In this document: one piece after another, positions 12,030 to 26,300 of the stretch | Layout of the letters: every line of letters begins with the position of its first letter | Numbering within the stretch: position 1 is the first letter of the stretch | Assembly: GCA_015350385.1 (NCBI GenBank) | Contig: WNKI01000001.1 | Location: 11,423,338 to 11,487,337 of the forward strand | DNA: 64,000 nt | Origin: Aculops lycopersici | Taxonomy: Eukaryota > Arthropoda > Arachnida > Trombidiformes > Eriophyidae | Reading direction: 5' to 3' | Position numbers and translations under genes: made by a program | Notes under the pieces: model-generated | The model's database searches: none | Told to the model about the DNA's origin: nothing | The model's input: only the letters and a program-made list of their open reading frames with translations

Positions 12030-12206
12030 AATTTATGTCCCCATCCATCAGAAGTAGTAGCTTCACTAGCAGCAGCAGCGGTACTAGCAGCTACAGTAGC
12101 GAGACTAGCAGTTGTGGTTGCAGCATCGGTAGCCCCAACTAGCCAGCTAGCTAGCTACTAAAAGTGTGTGGTGTTGTGGCAGCAGCAGGATTAGTTGCGA
12201 ATAGAC

Positions 12207-12492
12207 ATGGCATTGAATTTTAGCCATGATCTCTTACTTCACAACACCAGTAGCAACAACGCCAGCACCACGAGCCCAAGCACAAGCCAACAACAACAAC
12301 AACAACAACAACAACAGCACCAATCCCATCAACAACAACAACAACAGCACCATCAACAACAACTTCATCTCCAATCACAGCAGCATCAACTAGGCAATAG
12401 CCAAACGCAGCAACATCAACAACAGCAGCAACAGCAACAACATCACAATGTAGTAGGCGACAACAACCCATCATCATCAACAACAACAACCA

Positions 12493-12524
<32 letters not shown>

Positions 12525-14500
12525 ACATCATCATTATCAACAACCACAAGCAGCCAAGAGATCAAGCAACAATTGCACAACTCCTTTCAATCGCTGAACT
12601 CGGGTAATTTGATGCAATCGGCGGCGACAGTTGGAATGACTATGTGGAAGAACACGATGAATTTTAATCACTTTAGACAGCCAACCCTTTTGGGTGATCA
12701 CAACTTTTTACCCTCGTCGGCGGCCGCGGCGGCGGCTGCGGACGCAAATGCCCAGGCCCAGGCAGCGTTTGCACAAGCGGCCGCCTGGTCGCAGCACCCC
12801 AGCAACTTGAGCCAGGCGGGCCAGAGTTTATTCGGCGACGGCACCAACCTGATCGGCTACCAGAATCAGCATTCGACTGTTGGGAGTGGCAATCAACGAG
12901 GCTCCTCGGGTTCCTCGGCAGGTGGCTCCTCCAACTCGGTTGGGAGTCAAGGTCAGGCGCAAGATTTGATTGGCGTCGTGACGGCCGCCGCCGCAAATTC
13001 CGGCTCCGTGGTCAAGTTTGAACCGTCGTCTGCGGACCAGGCGGCTTCGGCCTTCATGCTCAACTCCCTAGGCAACCATCAGGTGGCCTCGCTATCCGCG
13101 GCCGCAAGTCAGGTGGTTCAAGCGGCTACCGCGGCCTCATCCTCATTAGTGGGCCAGCAGCAGCAGCAGCAACAACAACAACAACAACAGCAGCAGCAGC
13201 AGTCGTCGCAGCATCAAACACCTCAAAACTCCTCTAGCTCAACATCATCTAGCCAACAACAACACCATCAGCTGGCCGTCGCCGCCGCAGCCCTCGCATC
13301 CTCGGCGGCTGTTTCCTCGAACCAGGACACCGACTTGCTGGACAATTCCTCACTAACCTCTTACAATTTGTCCGGAAACCATGACCTAGACCAAGCTTCA
13401 TTCTATAGCCACGCAACCAACTCAATTGCAAACCACAATCGATCCTCCTATCCACTTGATGTGATTAAATCAACATCACTAGCTCACATGTCACTGGGAA
13501 ATCATCACCATCAATTATCAGGTATTGGCGCTGCGGCGGCTGCTCATCATCACTATGCCAGCCAGCAGCATAATCAGCACCACAATCAGCATCACTCCCA
13601 TCACCACCACAGTAGCGGAAGTAGCGGTGGCTCGTCAGATAATCACAACAACAACAACCACAACCACAATAACAACAGCAACTTACACAACCAGCAGGCA
13701 ACCACCTCCTCGGCGGCGCCCCATCAGCACCACCACCACGCAAGCAACAACCACCATCATCATCACAACCATCACCATCATCACCAAAACCAACTAATGC
13801 CAGGCGGCAGCTCGTCGTCCTCGGGAGTGGGTGGTTTGGGCAATCTGGTCGGCGGTTTAATGGGCGGCGGTGTTGGCGGCAGCGGACTTGGTGTAATGGG
13901 CACCGGTGTTGGGGTCGGCGGAAGCGTTGGCCACTCGTCTAAAAACATAGGCAGCTTCAGGTGTCCTCATTGTCATGAAGTGTTTAGTCTACGCACCCAG
14001 TTCCAGTCTCACCTCAAAACACATTCCCAAGATAAGAGCGCCAAGGCCAAGTTTTCCTGTGAACTGTGCGGCCATAGTTTCTCCCAGAAGACCTCACTAA
14101 ATAGGCATATGAAATCTCATACAGGTGAGTTATTTTGAGCTATTTAATTTAGTTTTTTATTTAAAATATCCCCAGCGATCTAATTACTAACGATCACATC
14201 CTCCCATTTATCCGCGCACATTCATAATCAACAGGTGAACGACCATTTCCTTGCGAAATTTGCGGCAAGGCTTTCAGTGAGAAGGAGAGACTTAAGATCC
14301 ATATGAGAACTCATACTGGCGAAAAACCCTTTAGTTGTAACATTTGCGGCAAGTCATTCTCGCAAAAGTCCACCGTCAAGAGACACCAAACGGTTCACAC
14401 TGGCGAGAAAAAGTTCAAATGTGATTGTGGCAAGGGTTTTGCTAATCGTGGCAATCTAATTGCTCACATCAAAACTCGCGGCTCAAACCATTTTGAATAA
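12207..14500 (+). CDS. Poly-Gln C2H2 zinc-finger transcription factor (two exons)
   Basis: Exons are 12207-14124 and 14235-14500; the 110-bp intron (donor GTGAGT, acceptor CAACAG) splits the TGE linker codon and restores HTGERPF. The product is 727 aa. The first 580 residues are low-complexity: long Gln and Gln/His runs, Ala runs, Ser/Gly stretches, and a His/Asn-rich block near 440-530. The C-terminus has five tandem C2H2 fingers: two in exon 1 (FRCPHCHEVF, FSCELCGHSF) and three in exon 2 (FPCEICGKAF, FSCNICGKSF, and an atypical FKCDCGKGF finger with one residue between the cysteines and HIKTRGSNH as its histidine pair). Linkers are of the TGEKPF type. The first ATG is at 12207. This looks like a sequence-specific nuclear regulator. 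I cannot assign it to a named fly gene; the fingers do not match Kruppel, Kr-h1 or glass. Confidence 0.88.
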
Positions 14501-17359
14501 TTGATTGACTTTCAGCCTGACTCCCTGCAGATAGGACTAAATGAACAACCGGCCAACTGGATAACTGACGGCCCATGAATGAACTCTAGGGTTTGAGTTG
14601 ATGTGACGACCACTTTTATTATCACTACAACTACTATTATTACTACAAAAACAACTACTGCTGTTGCTGCAACTACTACTACCACTATTACTATTACTAC
14701 CACCAACACTACATATTATCAAAATAAGAAACGAGAATTGAATTTGTGATGACACAAGAGACAAGGAAAGTGAGGCTAACCGAAAGGAAGGATAAATATT
14801 GTTGGCGCCGACAGAAGCTTATCTAAGAAGTTGTTGTTTTTGTTGGAGCTGTTGATGTTGTTGTCAAAATGCAGCAGCTAGAAGTGTTGGTTAAAACCTA
14901 TAGCTCAGGGGACTGAGTGGCGAAGATAATTAGGTTTCAAGACAACACTATAATCATCAGTTGGCTTTATTATCATCAAATCAACATCACCATCAAATGT
15001 CATGATATACATGTATCTATCTAATATGTATATTGACACTGGTGGACCGAGATGAATGGATAGATGGATGCTGTAACTGGGGTGTCTGTGTTTGTGTGCT
15101 TCAGTGGCTGTGTTAGTGAGATACAAAGATGGATCGGGTGGCTGTTGTGACCAGAAAGTGAGAGTGTGACTGAGAGGGTTGACACATGACCACATATTAC
15201 TGAAATACTACTCATTGCTCATTATTATAATTGGATTATTAAATCAACAAATATTAAGCTATATATTGACAAAGTGAGAGAATTGAGCTTGACATATGAA
15301 GAAATTTTGATTAGTGAAATATTGAACCAAGAAGCTGATAGTGAGAATGGATTATCACCAATATTATTCAATGGATTGAATTGCATTGAATCAAATCAAC
15401 CTACAACCACCACAACCATCACCATAAACCCCGAGAGACACGACGTCCAAGATGTCGTCTAAAAATAAGAAATAGAATGAACTGGAAGATGCATAGCATA
15501 ACGAAGGATAAAAATTTGTTGATGTTTGATATTAGGGAAACCAACCAATTATACACAGAAAAGACTGAGTGAATTATTACACAACCACTATCATTATCAT
15601 TATAATAAACTATTAATTACAATTATTACAACCACCAATCATCATTGAACCCGAACTGAACTGAACAGAGTAGATTTGAATGAGGATCAGAGGAGTAAGG
15701 GATGTAAGGTGCAAGCTGTAATTACCTCAGCTCATTATTAGATCAATCTCTAGCGCCATCCCGACACCGGACAACCAATAACCACCATGATCAAGACCAT
15801 CTACCGCTAATCAACCACAATTATCAATCAGATTATCAATAGATCAACTGCTCGAAAGATGAGAGATTGAAAGAGAGAGAAAGAGAAAGATCAGTCAAGG
15901 TGCTTGTCGCAGCAAAAAGCGATGAAGAAACGTCTACGTATATTTACATGATATTCATCTGATGGATATATTTATTCTATATTACGTATGATAGCAACCA
16001 AATTGCAATCAAATTGCAATCAAATAAGATCAAGACAAACATCAGAAACTACAAGGACAAATAACAAGGAAGTAACATCTAATATTATAATTGTAACTTG
16101 CTGAATCAAAACACATCAAATGATTGATCGCATTACTCTAGTTTTGAGTTTTTATTTCGGGCCAAAAGGTTTAGCTCCCTGAAATCCTTCTAAAGAGTTG
16201 AGGGGACTAAACTAAGTGAATGAAATCTCAAGCAGGGTAACCGATGATACCAATTTCAGGAACTAAAGTTTCACCGACGAAATAATGAGATCATCTAAAG
16301 AAGAAGAATAATAATAAGTTTTATTAAGCGTGTGATAACTCATATGACGTCGTGAATCTCAGTAGCGTTAAACGTCCAAAAGAAACCCAAACCCCATACC
16401 AAGTGTGGGTTAATTAATCATTAGTAAATGAATGAATGAAACTGAAACTAAAACAACAAATTTACAAACAAACAGAAAAGGAGATGTCAACAAAACCAAC
16501 AGTTTATCAGCATCATGTTGATGTAAAACGATCCAATCAAGTCAACCTGTTGGATTAAACCTTACTGAAACAACAGGTTAGGTTCACATCAGGCAGTAAC
16601 AACAAGACGACCCCAAGTGAGGAGTACCAAAAAAGGTACCAGAGAATGAGGAAATTAAAGAGTTGGAAAAGCAACTCACGATTCAAGATCAGCACTATGT
16701 TGATGTAAAACCACTCTACTCATACCAATCAAATAGATACAAACCATCAATCAAACAACAACAACCAATCAACTACTACCATTATTATTACCACAACAAC
16801 TAAGAAAGCGACCAGGAGGCCTCGAAGAATTTTCAGGATCAGCGGAAGTTATAAGTTGCGTGTTTCAAGTTTAGACTAACTGTAACTCTCCAAGCAGGAC
16901 TCATACACAATTTTACCCCAAAATCACTAGATAATATTTAACAAATTGTATCCAAGACTAACCAGTATACATCATCACCATCATCATTATCAATATTATC
17001 GCAAGCAAAAGCCGCATCATCACCATCAGGAATTAGGGATGAAACGTAAAAACAGAGAGACAAACAGAGCGAGACAGGGACGAGCCCAAGCTGATGCTTG
17101 GCCAATTGAGGGCACACTATTGATAAAGCCAATCAGTTGACTTACTAGCATTAGGTTGCCACTCAAATTGGATACTCCCAATATTAGGTACAATTACTAA
17201 AATAACCATACGACAATATTAAAAAATCCCTTGACAAATAATACAAATTTTGTGTATCTCATAGGTGATTTTTCTTGGCTTTGTCGTTATGTCGCCATTC
17301 GCTTATGGGGCGACTGGACTAGATCGCTATTTATTTTTAGAAAAAACAATATAAATTCT
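14501..17359. other. AT-rich non-coding interval, probable long 3' UTR of the zinc-finger gene
   Basis: No supported ORF. The sequence becomes AT-rich directly after the stop, with many CAT/ATT/ACC simple stretches, and it contains a duplicated 24-mer and short inverted repeats. It lies between the ends of two convergent genes, so it probably holds 3' UTRs from both sides; I could not choose a single poly(A) site. Confidence 0.5.
16506..16711. repeat. Imperfect direct repeat pair of 24 bp
   Basis: Copies at 16506-16529 and 16688-16711 share 22 of 24 bases (ATCAGCA, then TC or CT, then ATGTTGATGTAAAAC), 182 bp apart. A short inverted pair AACCTGTTG/CAACAGGTT (16544-16552 and 16571-16579) sits between them. 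Confidence 0.7.
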
Positions 17360-20300
17360 CTAGAGCTCTGTGGGTTCACATCCTGGCGGAGACTCCAAAA
17401 ATCTTGTAACAACAACCTGCTGCTTCTGTATCGTTACCTGAGCTGCAGGTGCGACGGCGGTCGACTCGTTGAGGTCGTCGTCGTCATCATCTATGGGGTT
17501 TTGTATCATATTTATACGTTGATTTATCGGCGGCAGTGCGCTAGTGGCAATCAGTTTCACTGGTATCTGCTCATTATAAAGCTCCTGTTGGCAGCACTCA
17601 AAAATGGTCTCCTTATAGTTGCTCACATTTGATTGCTGTGGCATAGTTGAGTCAAAAAGATGGGCATCTTGGTATGGACTTGCAATGGTGGACGGTGGCG
17701 AGTGTTGTGGTTCGGTCGAGACGATGGGTGTGAAGACACTTGACTGAGATTGATCCAGATGGGAGTCGTAGAATGTATCTGCCGTTTGCTGACTATCATT
17801 GTACAAGTCCATCTCGCAACTATCCCCCGATGGGGCATAACTTGTCAGCTCAATCGCGCCTGCGTCAGAGTAGTCCACTTCCGGTCCGAGACTATCGAGT
17901 AGACATGAGCAACCAGTGTGAGTTGTAGATTCCTTTATAACATCATAACCTGACGTTGTAGTCACCTGACACCCTTTTTGAAGATAAACTTGTATTCTCG
18001 AAACATTCAATATCTCAGCGGCCATCTCGTGTTCGTCGTCCTCATTGGCCGCACTTGAGTAGGTTGCAAGGTCTATATCCTGTTCCGATTGAAGGTGTGT
18101 TAAACTCTGATAGGATCTCATTGTCAAGTAAACAAGACCTAGTAGCGAGACTGAGACAAAGCCGATGATAATAGTCAGCATGGTTGGAGTCAGGTTATTG
18201 GTGTTCAATAAACTCTCGTCCATTAGAGTCTTGTTCTGTAGGGGAATCCAGTAGCTACTCTTCATAGGCACTGTTAATCGTGTTAAATTGCGTTGCGATT
18301 GACAAGTTATAGTTGATTAGTTGCAGGTTTTCGAAGGAAAGCTACTGAGGTTAAATGGCATTCCAAGGCCAAAGATACTTACCGTGATAGGGATTCTCTC
18401 TGAACATATTGTAGCCACTGGCTCCGAAGTTGTTCACTTCCGGTTGGATTGGCACAAAGCCATCGTTGGCCAGTGGCGACGAATCATGATTGAAGAAGGC
18501 CGACTGAGCTTGAAGACGTTTGCTGACATCCAATGGGATTCGACTAGGCGCCTCCCGGAAATGCACACCCAGTGTGGCGTAATTATGGCGAACATCAGCA
18601 TCTACAACGCAAGCGTACAGGTTGACATCCTCGCCTACGCCTCGCTTAGTGCCACTGTTGCCCTCGTTTACTGTTTTCAAGTGGCTCGAGTCATTGTATT
18701 GGCTCAATTGTAACTTTTGAACGACAGTAAATGTTTGGTTGACTAGGTTATCAAAAATAGTCGTTGATTGACTGCAAACAAACGGAATCGAGTCAAACAC
18801 TCCATCGTCGCGCTCACCAAGCGCATCAATCTCTGTCAAAGGCCAATATAGATCATTGCCGATGCGCCTCGTTTTGTTGCCGAACTCTGCCAATCGTCCA
18901 GGTAGCGAGTCAATCCGCTTGTACCACTAGATTTGTGGAAATGGCGGATTATTTGTCGGTTGTTTTGTAGGATTGATAGAAATTAGGAGTGAGTGAGCGA
19001 GTGTGTTGGTTAGAGATAATGTTCAATAAATAAGAGGCCAAAAACTGGAAAAAGTGGCAGCCAAGCCTGAATACTTACCGCCACTTCCGGTAGTCTACCA
19101 AAGGCTTGAGCTATAGTTGGAGTGAAGTGAAAATTTTGTAGTTTTCCATGGGGTAAAATTAGATTGTCCCAAGCGGAAATCAGATTTAGAAAAGGAAAAA
19201 AATGTTAGCATCAACTTGAAACGTGATTATTGGAGGGAAGAGATGTCTGGAAATCAGAAAGGGGCTTACCTGTGCACTGCAAGTGTAGATTCTGGCCAGA
19301 TATTACGTCAATCACAGCGAATGGTGAAACGTCACGCAAACTTAGATACGAGGAATAAGCGCCAACTTCCGGTGAACTTTGGAAAGTCTGCTGTTCCTTT
19401 TGTTGTGGTGTCTGCTGTTGTTGTTGTAGGTCCGTTTCGGATGTGTTCATCCGCTCGTTTGACCATTCGACATCTACTTGGACGCCGTAAATCGATGAAG
19501 CGGCCAGGGCTCGCATGTGCATATAAAGGTATTGGCCGGCTTGCCAGAGTAAAGTTTCGTCGTCACCCACACCACTGCCACTGGTTGTTGTTGTTGTTGC
19601 TGATACTGGTCCCTGAGATAGCAATGTCATCGGGCTACTGGTAGTAGTAGTGTCGGCTGGCGAGTTAGCAACATTTTTGTCATATGTCATTGCTGAATAT
19701 CCACTCGGCTGCCTAACTATCGCTTCGGAGCGTCTACTTCTGATGATCATCTTGTTAGGGCCGTAAATCTGGGAGCTTAGATCGTCCCCGGCTCCAGTCG
19801 CGAGCTCGGTGTCTTCACTGCTATCGTCTGCGTCGCCGTTCTCATTGTCGTCCACTTGACCTGTCCAGGCCAATTGGCGTTGTTTTCGTATTAGACCGGT
19901 GGATTTATCGGCCCGCCTGCCGCCACCTCCTCGGTGCGCATCACTGGCCACTTGAGCCTGATATCCAGACGCCGGATTGTCAATGGACGATTTCTTCTGC
20001 TGTGATTTATCAGTCGAAGTGTTACTCGTCTTTTCGCCGCTTGACCTCTGGCTACTTGGCGCCTCAACCAAGCGAGTCCCCGCGTTTGCTATAGTACCAT
20101 AGCCTCTGGCCTGCTGAGCACTTCCACCAACGACCATTCCCCCAGATACTGGGCTTGTTTTCAATGGAAGTAATTTATATCCCTGCCATGGATCATCATA
20201 TGCTATATTCTCCGACACTTGGCCACTTGGTAGCCAAGTAGTGGTAGTAGTGTCAGCAGCAGCAGTAGCAATGGCGGATTCTGCCCACTTGCCAACTTGA

Positions 20301-23300
20301 CCCTTTTTGATCTGACCATTCCAAGCACCACTAGTAGTCTTTGTAGACACAGTACCTCTGGCGCTGAAACTAGCCTCAGCAGCGCGAGTCTGGGGCACGT
20401 CAAATGTTATTGGCAACAAGAGTGAGTCTGTTGCCAATGTCAACTTGCCCAAAGTTGTCCCACTTGTCGATACCAGTTTATCCTGTTTGCTCGCAAGAGC
20501 TCTTCGCTGGCCATCAGCTTCAATTGCCAATAAGTTCATTTTTGCACCCACGCCATCGTTTCCGGTCCATCCAGCCAGTGGCCAGTGACTGGGAGGAAGC
20601 TTGTCATCAATTTTAGACAGCATGGTAGCGACATTATCCTCAGTCTGTTGCTCGCGCTCGGCACTGCCGACATCTATCACCGCTGCTGGCTGGCCGTTTT
20701 GTGGATGATCTCGCCAAGTGGTCGGCGCTGGATTGGAGCTGAGTGTCCTGATGGCTTCTTCGGTGTCGCCGGAAGCGGAAGTAGATTTTGTTCCCATTGC
20801 CAGTGCTACCCTATCCGTTGCAGCCCTCTTGTCGCTAGAGGATCCTGGAGTCCGGCTAGCATTGTCGCATTTACGAGCACCAACTTGGTTTCTTGTGATT
20901 AAATCTTTTGTCTTCCAACCATTCGTTCCCGATTCCTTTTCTTCACTAAACTTTACGACGCCCATTCCACTCGTCTCTGAGGTCAAGGGGTAAAGTTTTG
21001 TTGCTTCTGGTGTCCAAAACATCGATGGGTTGCCGGTTATTCCATGTGGTCGCTCTTTACCGTCGTTCGTTTCTTTGAAGTGGCCACCGGGGGCGCTGGC
21101 TAGCCTATTAGTACCGTACACTGATGGCTCGAAAGTTACCTCATTAGCATAATTGAATGGTGCGACCCTAGTTTTCTTTTCCTGATTTGAGTTCGCCTCC
21201 TCTGGCTTTCGATCTCCACCACCAACAACCATCGGGTTAGAGGAATCAGTGGCGGCAACATTCGACACCGAATTGCTGCCGACATGCAATTGTTTGTTAT
21301 TATCTGCATTATTCAATAGCAAGATTGGCGCCAAACTTAGCTCATAACCTACGAGAGGAGACTTTGAGCTGCTGCCGTTTGGTTGGAAGCTAGTTGCAGT
21401 GGTGGTCGTTGCTGTTACTGTTGTTGGCCTACCACCTTCCTCAGCTTCTCCATCAATCCGACGACGTAAGCGACGTCCCTGGCTGCTAATTTGATTCCTC
21501 CCCCTTCTCCTCTTCCTTGGATATAGTCCCTTTAATTCCTGCTCATGTTGCCCTCGAACTCTATTGCCACTCCTATTTACTCGGCCATCGGTGCCTTCGA
21601 GCGAAGAGGGCAAGCTCCTTCTCGAGGTCTCTAGGTGGTCGTTGCGATCCATTGCCAGCTTTTCGATGCTCCTCCTAAACCTCCGCACGCTCATTTGTGC
21701 TCGCGAGTTTCTCCATTCCTCCCGTTCACTTGAAGCCCAATGGGGCCCGCTACTACCATTTGCCTCGTCATCCTCGGCGCCCTCCGTTCGCAAACCTGCT
21801 CCTTGTTCATCATTCTCATCATGACCATGATCATCGCTCGACCCACTTAGATGATTCGGATGTGAACTTTTTATTGGCTCAACCAAATTTTCGCTAGCAT
21901 ATGCATGAGAATGATGAGCAGACAGCAAGCGCCGGTAATGATGAGGACTGGCGCGTGCCGCTTGATGTTGCGCACTACTATCGCTAGACTGCAGCTGTGC
22001 ATTTGGATTCATTTCGCCCTGTTCCTGGGAAACCTGCTGCTCGCCCTTCTTGCCACCAGAGTTCGCTAGTCCACTCGGTCGAGAGATCGAAAGTTTTCCA
22101 GCTACATCGAGGGAATCGCGTCCAGCTAGATCCCGATTACTTTTAAGCCGCTTGAAGTCGGCCAACTTCCGTGTAGTGTAGGCATTGTCGGCCTCCAGCA
22201 CCGTTGACCATAAGTCACAGGAATCGGCTGACGTTGCACGAGTTGAGGATAGATCGTATATCGATTAGTGGAATTGTCGGAAGGAGAGTGAGTGTGCCAG
22301 TGAGTAGAGGAGAGAGTAAAAATGTTAGTGGGACTCTTATGAAATAGGACTCTATATCCATCAAGTAGCTGTAGTTTTTTTTGCTATAAGTATTTCTTTT
22401 GAAGCTAGTTTATAATGTTGCATTTGGCTAACATAAGTGACCACGTTGTCAGGGTTTGAGGTGGCGGTACATGTAAATACACTACACGATAGAGTAGTAG
22501 TATCAGGGAGACTGCTGTTTATTCAGCGCCACAGATAGAGTCGGTGGCTATATGACGCAAGCTCGTGAGCTTGCCACGTCTCTTATTTGATCTCAAGCAA
22601 ACAGACAAGTTGTCTAGATCACAAATAACTGCCATTGCCCCTAGGGCAATAGGTTTGCGTGCGTCAAAGTGTCGCGCTCAAACCGCAAAATCGATATCTA
22701 ATCGGTGGTAGCAGCTAGCTATCTTGACAGAAAGTAGCTGAGAGCAGTGGAGTTGGTTTGCGGTAAATGCTAGCTGGTAATATCAATATCACGCGCATGT
22801 TTGGCCTTCCGCGTTCGTCTTGCCAGATAGCAACTTGCTTGCATGTACAAAATTATAAACCAATTCACTCGTTGCGCTCCCACGCCAATATGATGTCGTT
22901 TGTATTTACACGAAGCAAATACACACACATAGAGAGAGAGAGAGAGAGAGAGAGACATACACCAATAGACACATAAACCGAAACGTATGTGCACCATAAA
23001 ACCGGAAATAGACGGGTGCGACTGGTTTTACGCTAGCCGATTTGTATGCCAACTGGCTCGTGGGGTGGTACTGAGGAGTTGGCGCGCTCATTTTGTGTAA
23101 ACGATTCCTACAAAAGGGGAAACGTCACACCACTTAGCGCGTTTGTTAAAATTCGAGACGAAGCAAATGACGCAACTCTAACGAGTTAAGGGCAAGTCAC
23201 GCGCTGATCGCTCAAAGGCCCACCGGGACAGAAAGGGAGTAGTGAGGACATAAAACAAATTTTAACTTTAGTCGGTGGTTGCTTGGAGTAAGCCCGAGAT

Positions 23301-26300
23301 TATGTTGACCACACACTTGCTATGTTTGTTGCGGTCAATCGGTTGCGCAAACAAGTGTGTGTTGATGTGCAAATGCTTCGCTCGCTGATCTAAACTCAAA
23401 AGTGCAGATCTCAGCGCTTGAAAGGTTTTCGACGCTCGATTAAACAAAGTCTCGCCCCCTGACACATTGCTAAAATTTGCGGCGATTCTTTAATTGGTTG
23501 GCTCGCCGTCTGGTTACTGGTTGTAGTGGAAGTTACTAGTGGAAACTGTCGTTGTGGTCGCCGAATCTAAATGAAGCTCAGTAGCAGTGGTGAGGCCAAC
23601 AACAAGCGAGTCGGCTACCAGTTAACAACAGGCGACAGTGTATTCGTTGAAAGGGAGGGAGAGAGTTGAAATGGAGAGGCACAACTCGTTTGTGCATTTC
23701 CCGTTAAATAACAAGCTCTAAGCTCGCCAACAGCGAGAACACAACTCCGAACGAACAATGAAACGAGGGAAAGTTAAGAGAGTTGACGAGATAATATGAG
23801 GAGAATAGCGTGTGTATGTATATGAGACGACAAAGTGACGGCTAATGAGCGTGACGGACATTATTGATGTGTCTTGTCAAGCGACGCTGGTTGTTGTTGT
23901 TGCGGTGCTAGTTGCAGAGGAAGTAGAAAAAAGAAATATTCCTATGGCTAAATAATCTAGACGTTGAGCGTGCGGCTCCGAGGAGCAAGAGTAACCAACC
24001 CGCTAAGCAGCAACAACCCAATTGTGCGATACTCAAATGGCTGGTCCCATTTGGGTGGGCTGTTTTTTCTCTCCTCTCTCAAGCTAATTTGCTGCCGCTA
24101 CTGCTGTTCCCTTGCCTTCACCAAAACAAAGGCCGCAGATTAGCAGCTGCAAATGCAAAGCCGATCTGGCTTAACTAAAGTCACAATGCCGTTTTGTCTT
24201 GGTGGCTTGAGGCTTGTGGCTTGTGGTTGAGTGACCGGCGGCTAGATTAGCCGCCCGGTTGTTGCATGTTGCGCTTTAACTTGAAGCGGAGCGGTCAAGT
24301 TTTTTCATTCCACTTTTTTCTGTAAAAGACCCGCCACACGGAAGTGACTAGATAATAGCTAAGCTCAGGGAGGGAGTAGTAGTAACAGGGTCGCTGGTAG
24401 ATGGATTGTTGCCACTGTTAAAAGTAAGCAACTAACCTCCTGGTGCTGCGCCACGAGAAGCACCACAAGTAGGCGAATGTGTGTTAACTGGAAGGTCTAT
24501 TGCGGCGTAATTATTCGCCGGTCGCCTCAACCATGGCATTGCCCCAAAGAGAAAAAGAAGAAAACTAAAACGAATGTAACCACCAGGACCAAAAGACCAA
24601 CCCGAGGGCTACATTTCGTGGCGTGCAAAGTTGTTTCGCACGGCCAACTGAACTTGCAATTGGCCATTACGCCATCAAATTGTGTGTCCGGATGGCGGAA
24701 ACAATCGGACCGCCTGTTGGCGGCTCCCCCTTCCTCTCTCTCTCTCTTTCTGTTCTATTATTTGTCCCTCGACTAGAGCGTTACTTATTCATATTTGTGC
24801 ATAGCGGCCGCCGATTAGATCGCTCACTCTGTGATTAGTGGCGAGTGTCTGGAGCGACGCGTATACGAAGAGAGAAATACTCGCCTTCGCTGCAGTGGTA
24901 GTTGTAGTAGTCGTAGTTGCTGCGTTGTTCGCTCCTCAAAACGCTTGGGTGCTGGCTAGACACACCGACGAGAAGGTCTAGGCGAATGATAATTGCCTAC
25001 TGCGTCTCGAGCGAAAGTTCCACCGAGACTCAACGTAACAATCGGTCTCAGCTGACGCTATGCACTCCCTAGTTTTGTCTCTAGTCTTGACTCTGGCAAC
25101 CACCAGAGAACCAGTGGCTTGCATCAACTCCACGAACGAGATGCTCCTGGTGTTTTTTGCACGCTAGGGCAACAGCATAATAGCTGGCAGAATCACTTCT
25201 ATTCTATTCTCTCTCTCTCCCTCCCTCTCCCTCTCTCTCTCTCTACTTTCATCTAGGCTGCTTGTTTTTGAGTCATGTGCTAATTCACTTTCTCCTTTGC
25301 GGAAGAGACTGACACTGGCGTGGTGTCGTCTATTTCCCTTTTGAGCGACCATTATAGTCGCCGCGTTTCTAGAGAGATTGAGTGATAGATCGTCCAGAGG
25401 GGAGACTTGCATTATTGGCTTGGCCGGTTGGTTAGTTGTTTGGTTAGCCAGTCGTTAAAAGAAAAGTGCGATTTAGGGGCGGACCTTTGACACTAGGGTG
25501 GAACCATAGGCGCGCTTGTTAGGGTTGGATAAGTTAGTAGGCATCAGAAAGGTAGCACTCGTTGGGCTTGATGAGGCGCAAATGAGTGAGGAGATACAAG
25601 TAGTGGTTGTTGTTGTAATGGTACTATTACTACTAGTAGTAGTGGTGGTAGTAGTAGTAGTAGGTGAAGCTGGTGATAGAGGTAGTAGTTGTGGAAAAAG
25701 CGAAAACTTGGTCGTAGCTCATAGCGAGATAGCTCCCTGCTGAGATACCGGAAGTTGATTTGACGAGCCAGTGAGCGAGCAGAAACTTTTGCAGCCGAGA
25801 AAAAGTTGTGAAAAATAACCTCCTCCTCTCACTCCTTTGCTTCGTTCAACTAGATTGCAATCTTTCAGCTCTCGATTGTGCATGCAGCTGCGACGGTTGG
25901 CCAACTTGAAGGGTCCGGCACGCACATGAGAATACCAATCAAACAACAACAACCAAAGCAACAGCAACAACCTGCACCACCAAAACTTGGAAAGTGAGCG
26001 TACTACACACAAATAGGCGCTAGGCTCATCGGCAATGACTGCGCTAGTAATAATGTCGCGAGTCGCCCCCTATAAATGACGCCTAACTGTTTGATTCCAG
26101 AATTAGGGTGATTATCATTGGGAAGTCTCGTTGGTACACCAAAACAGCGGCAACTACTAACCAAAGAGCTAGTAGCAGTGGCAGCTACTAGTTCTGCCGG
26201 TGTTGCACATCGGTTGGACTTGCGTTGCTCAGATGATCAAATAGTTGCGAGCTCACAGTTCACGGGAAAGCAGTAGTAGAATTGGTAGTAGCGGTAGCAG

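Larger units (their letters stand above)
5496..12206. other. 6.7-kb non-coding interval between groucho and a C2H2 gene
   Basis: No conserved protein is visible. The interval separates two divergent developmental regulators and presumably holds their promoters, 5' UTRs and enhancers. It is rich in GTT/CAA, CGT, GA/CT and CA tracts, which create many random ORFs on both strands. It also contains a 27-unit GTT microsatellite, a GA-rich tract with an assembly gap, and a hairpin close to the downstream start codon. Confidence 0.6.
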
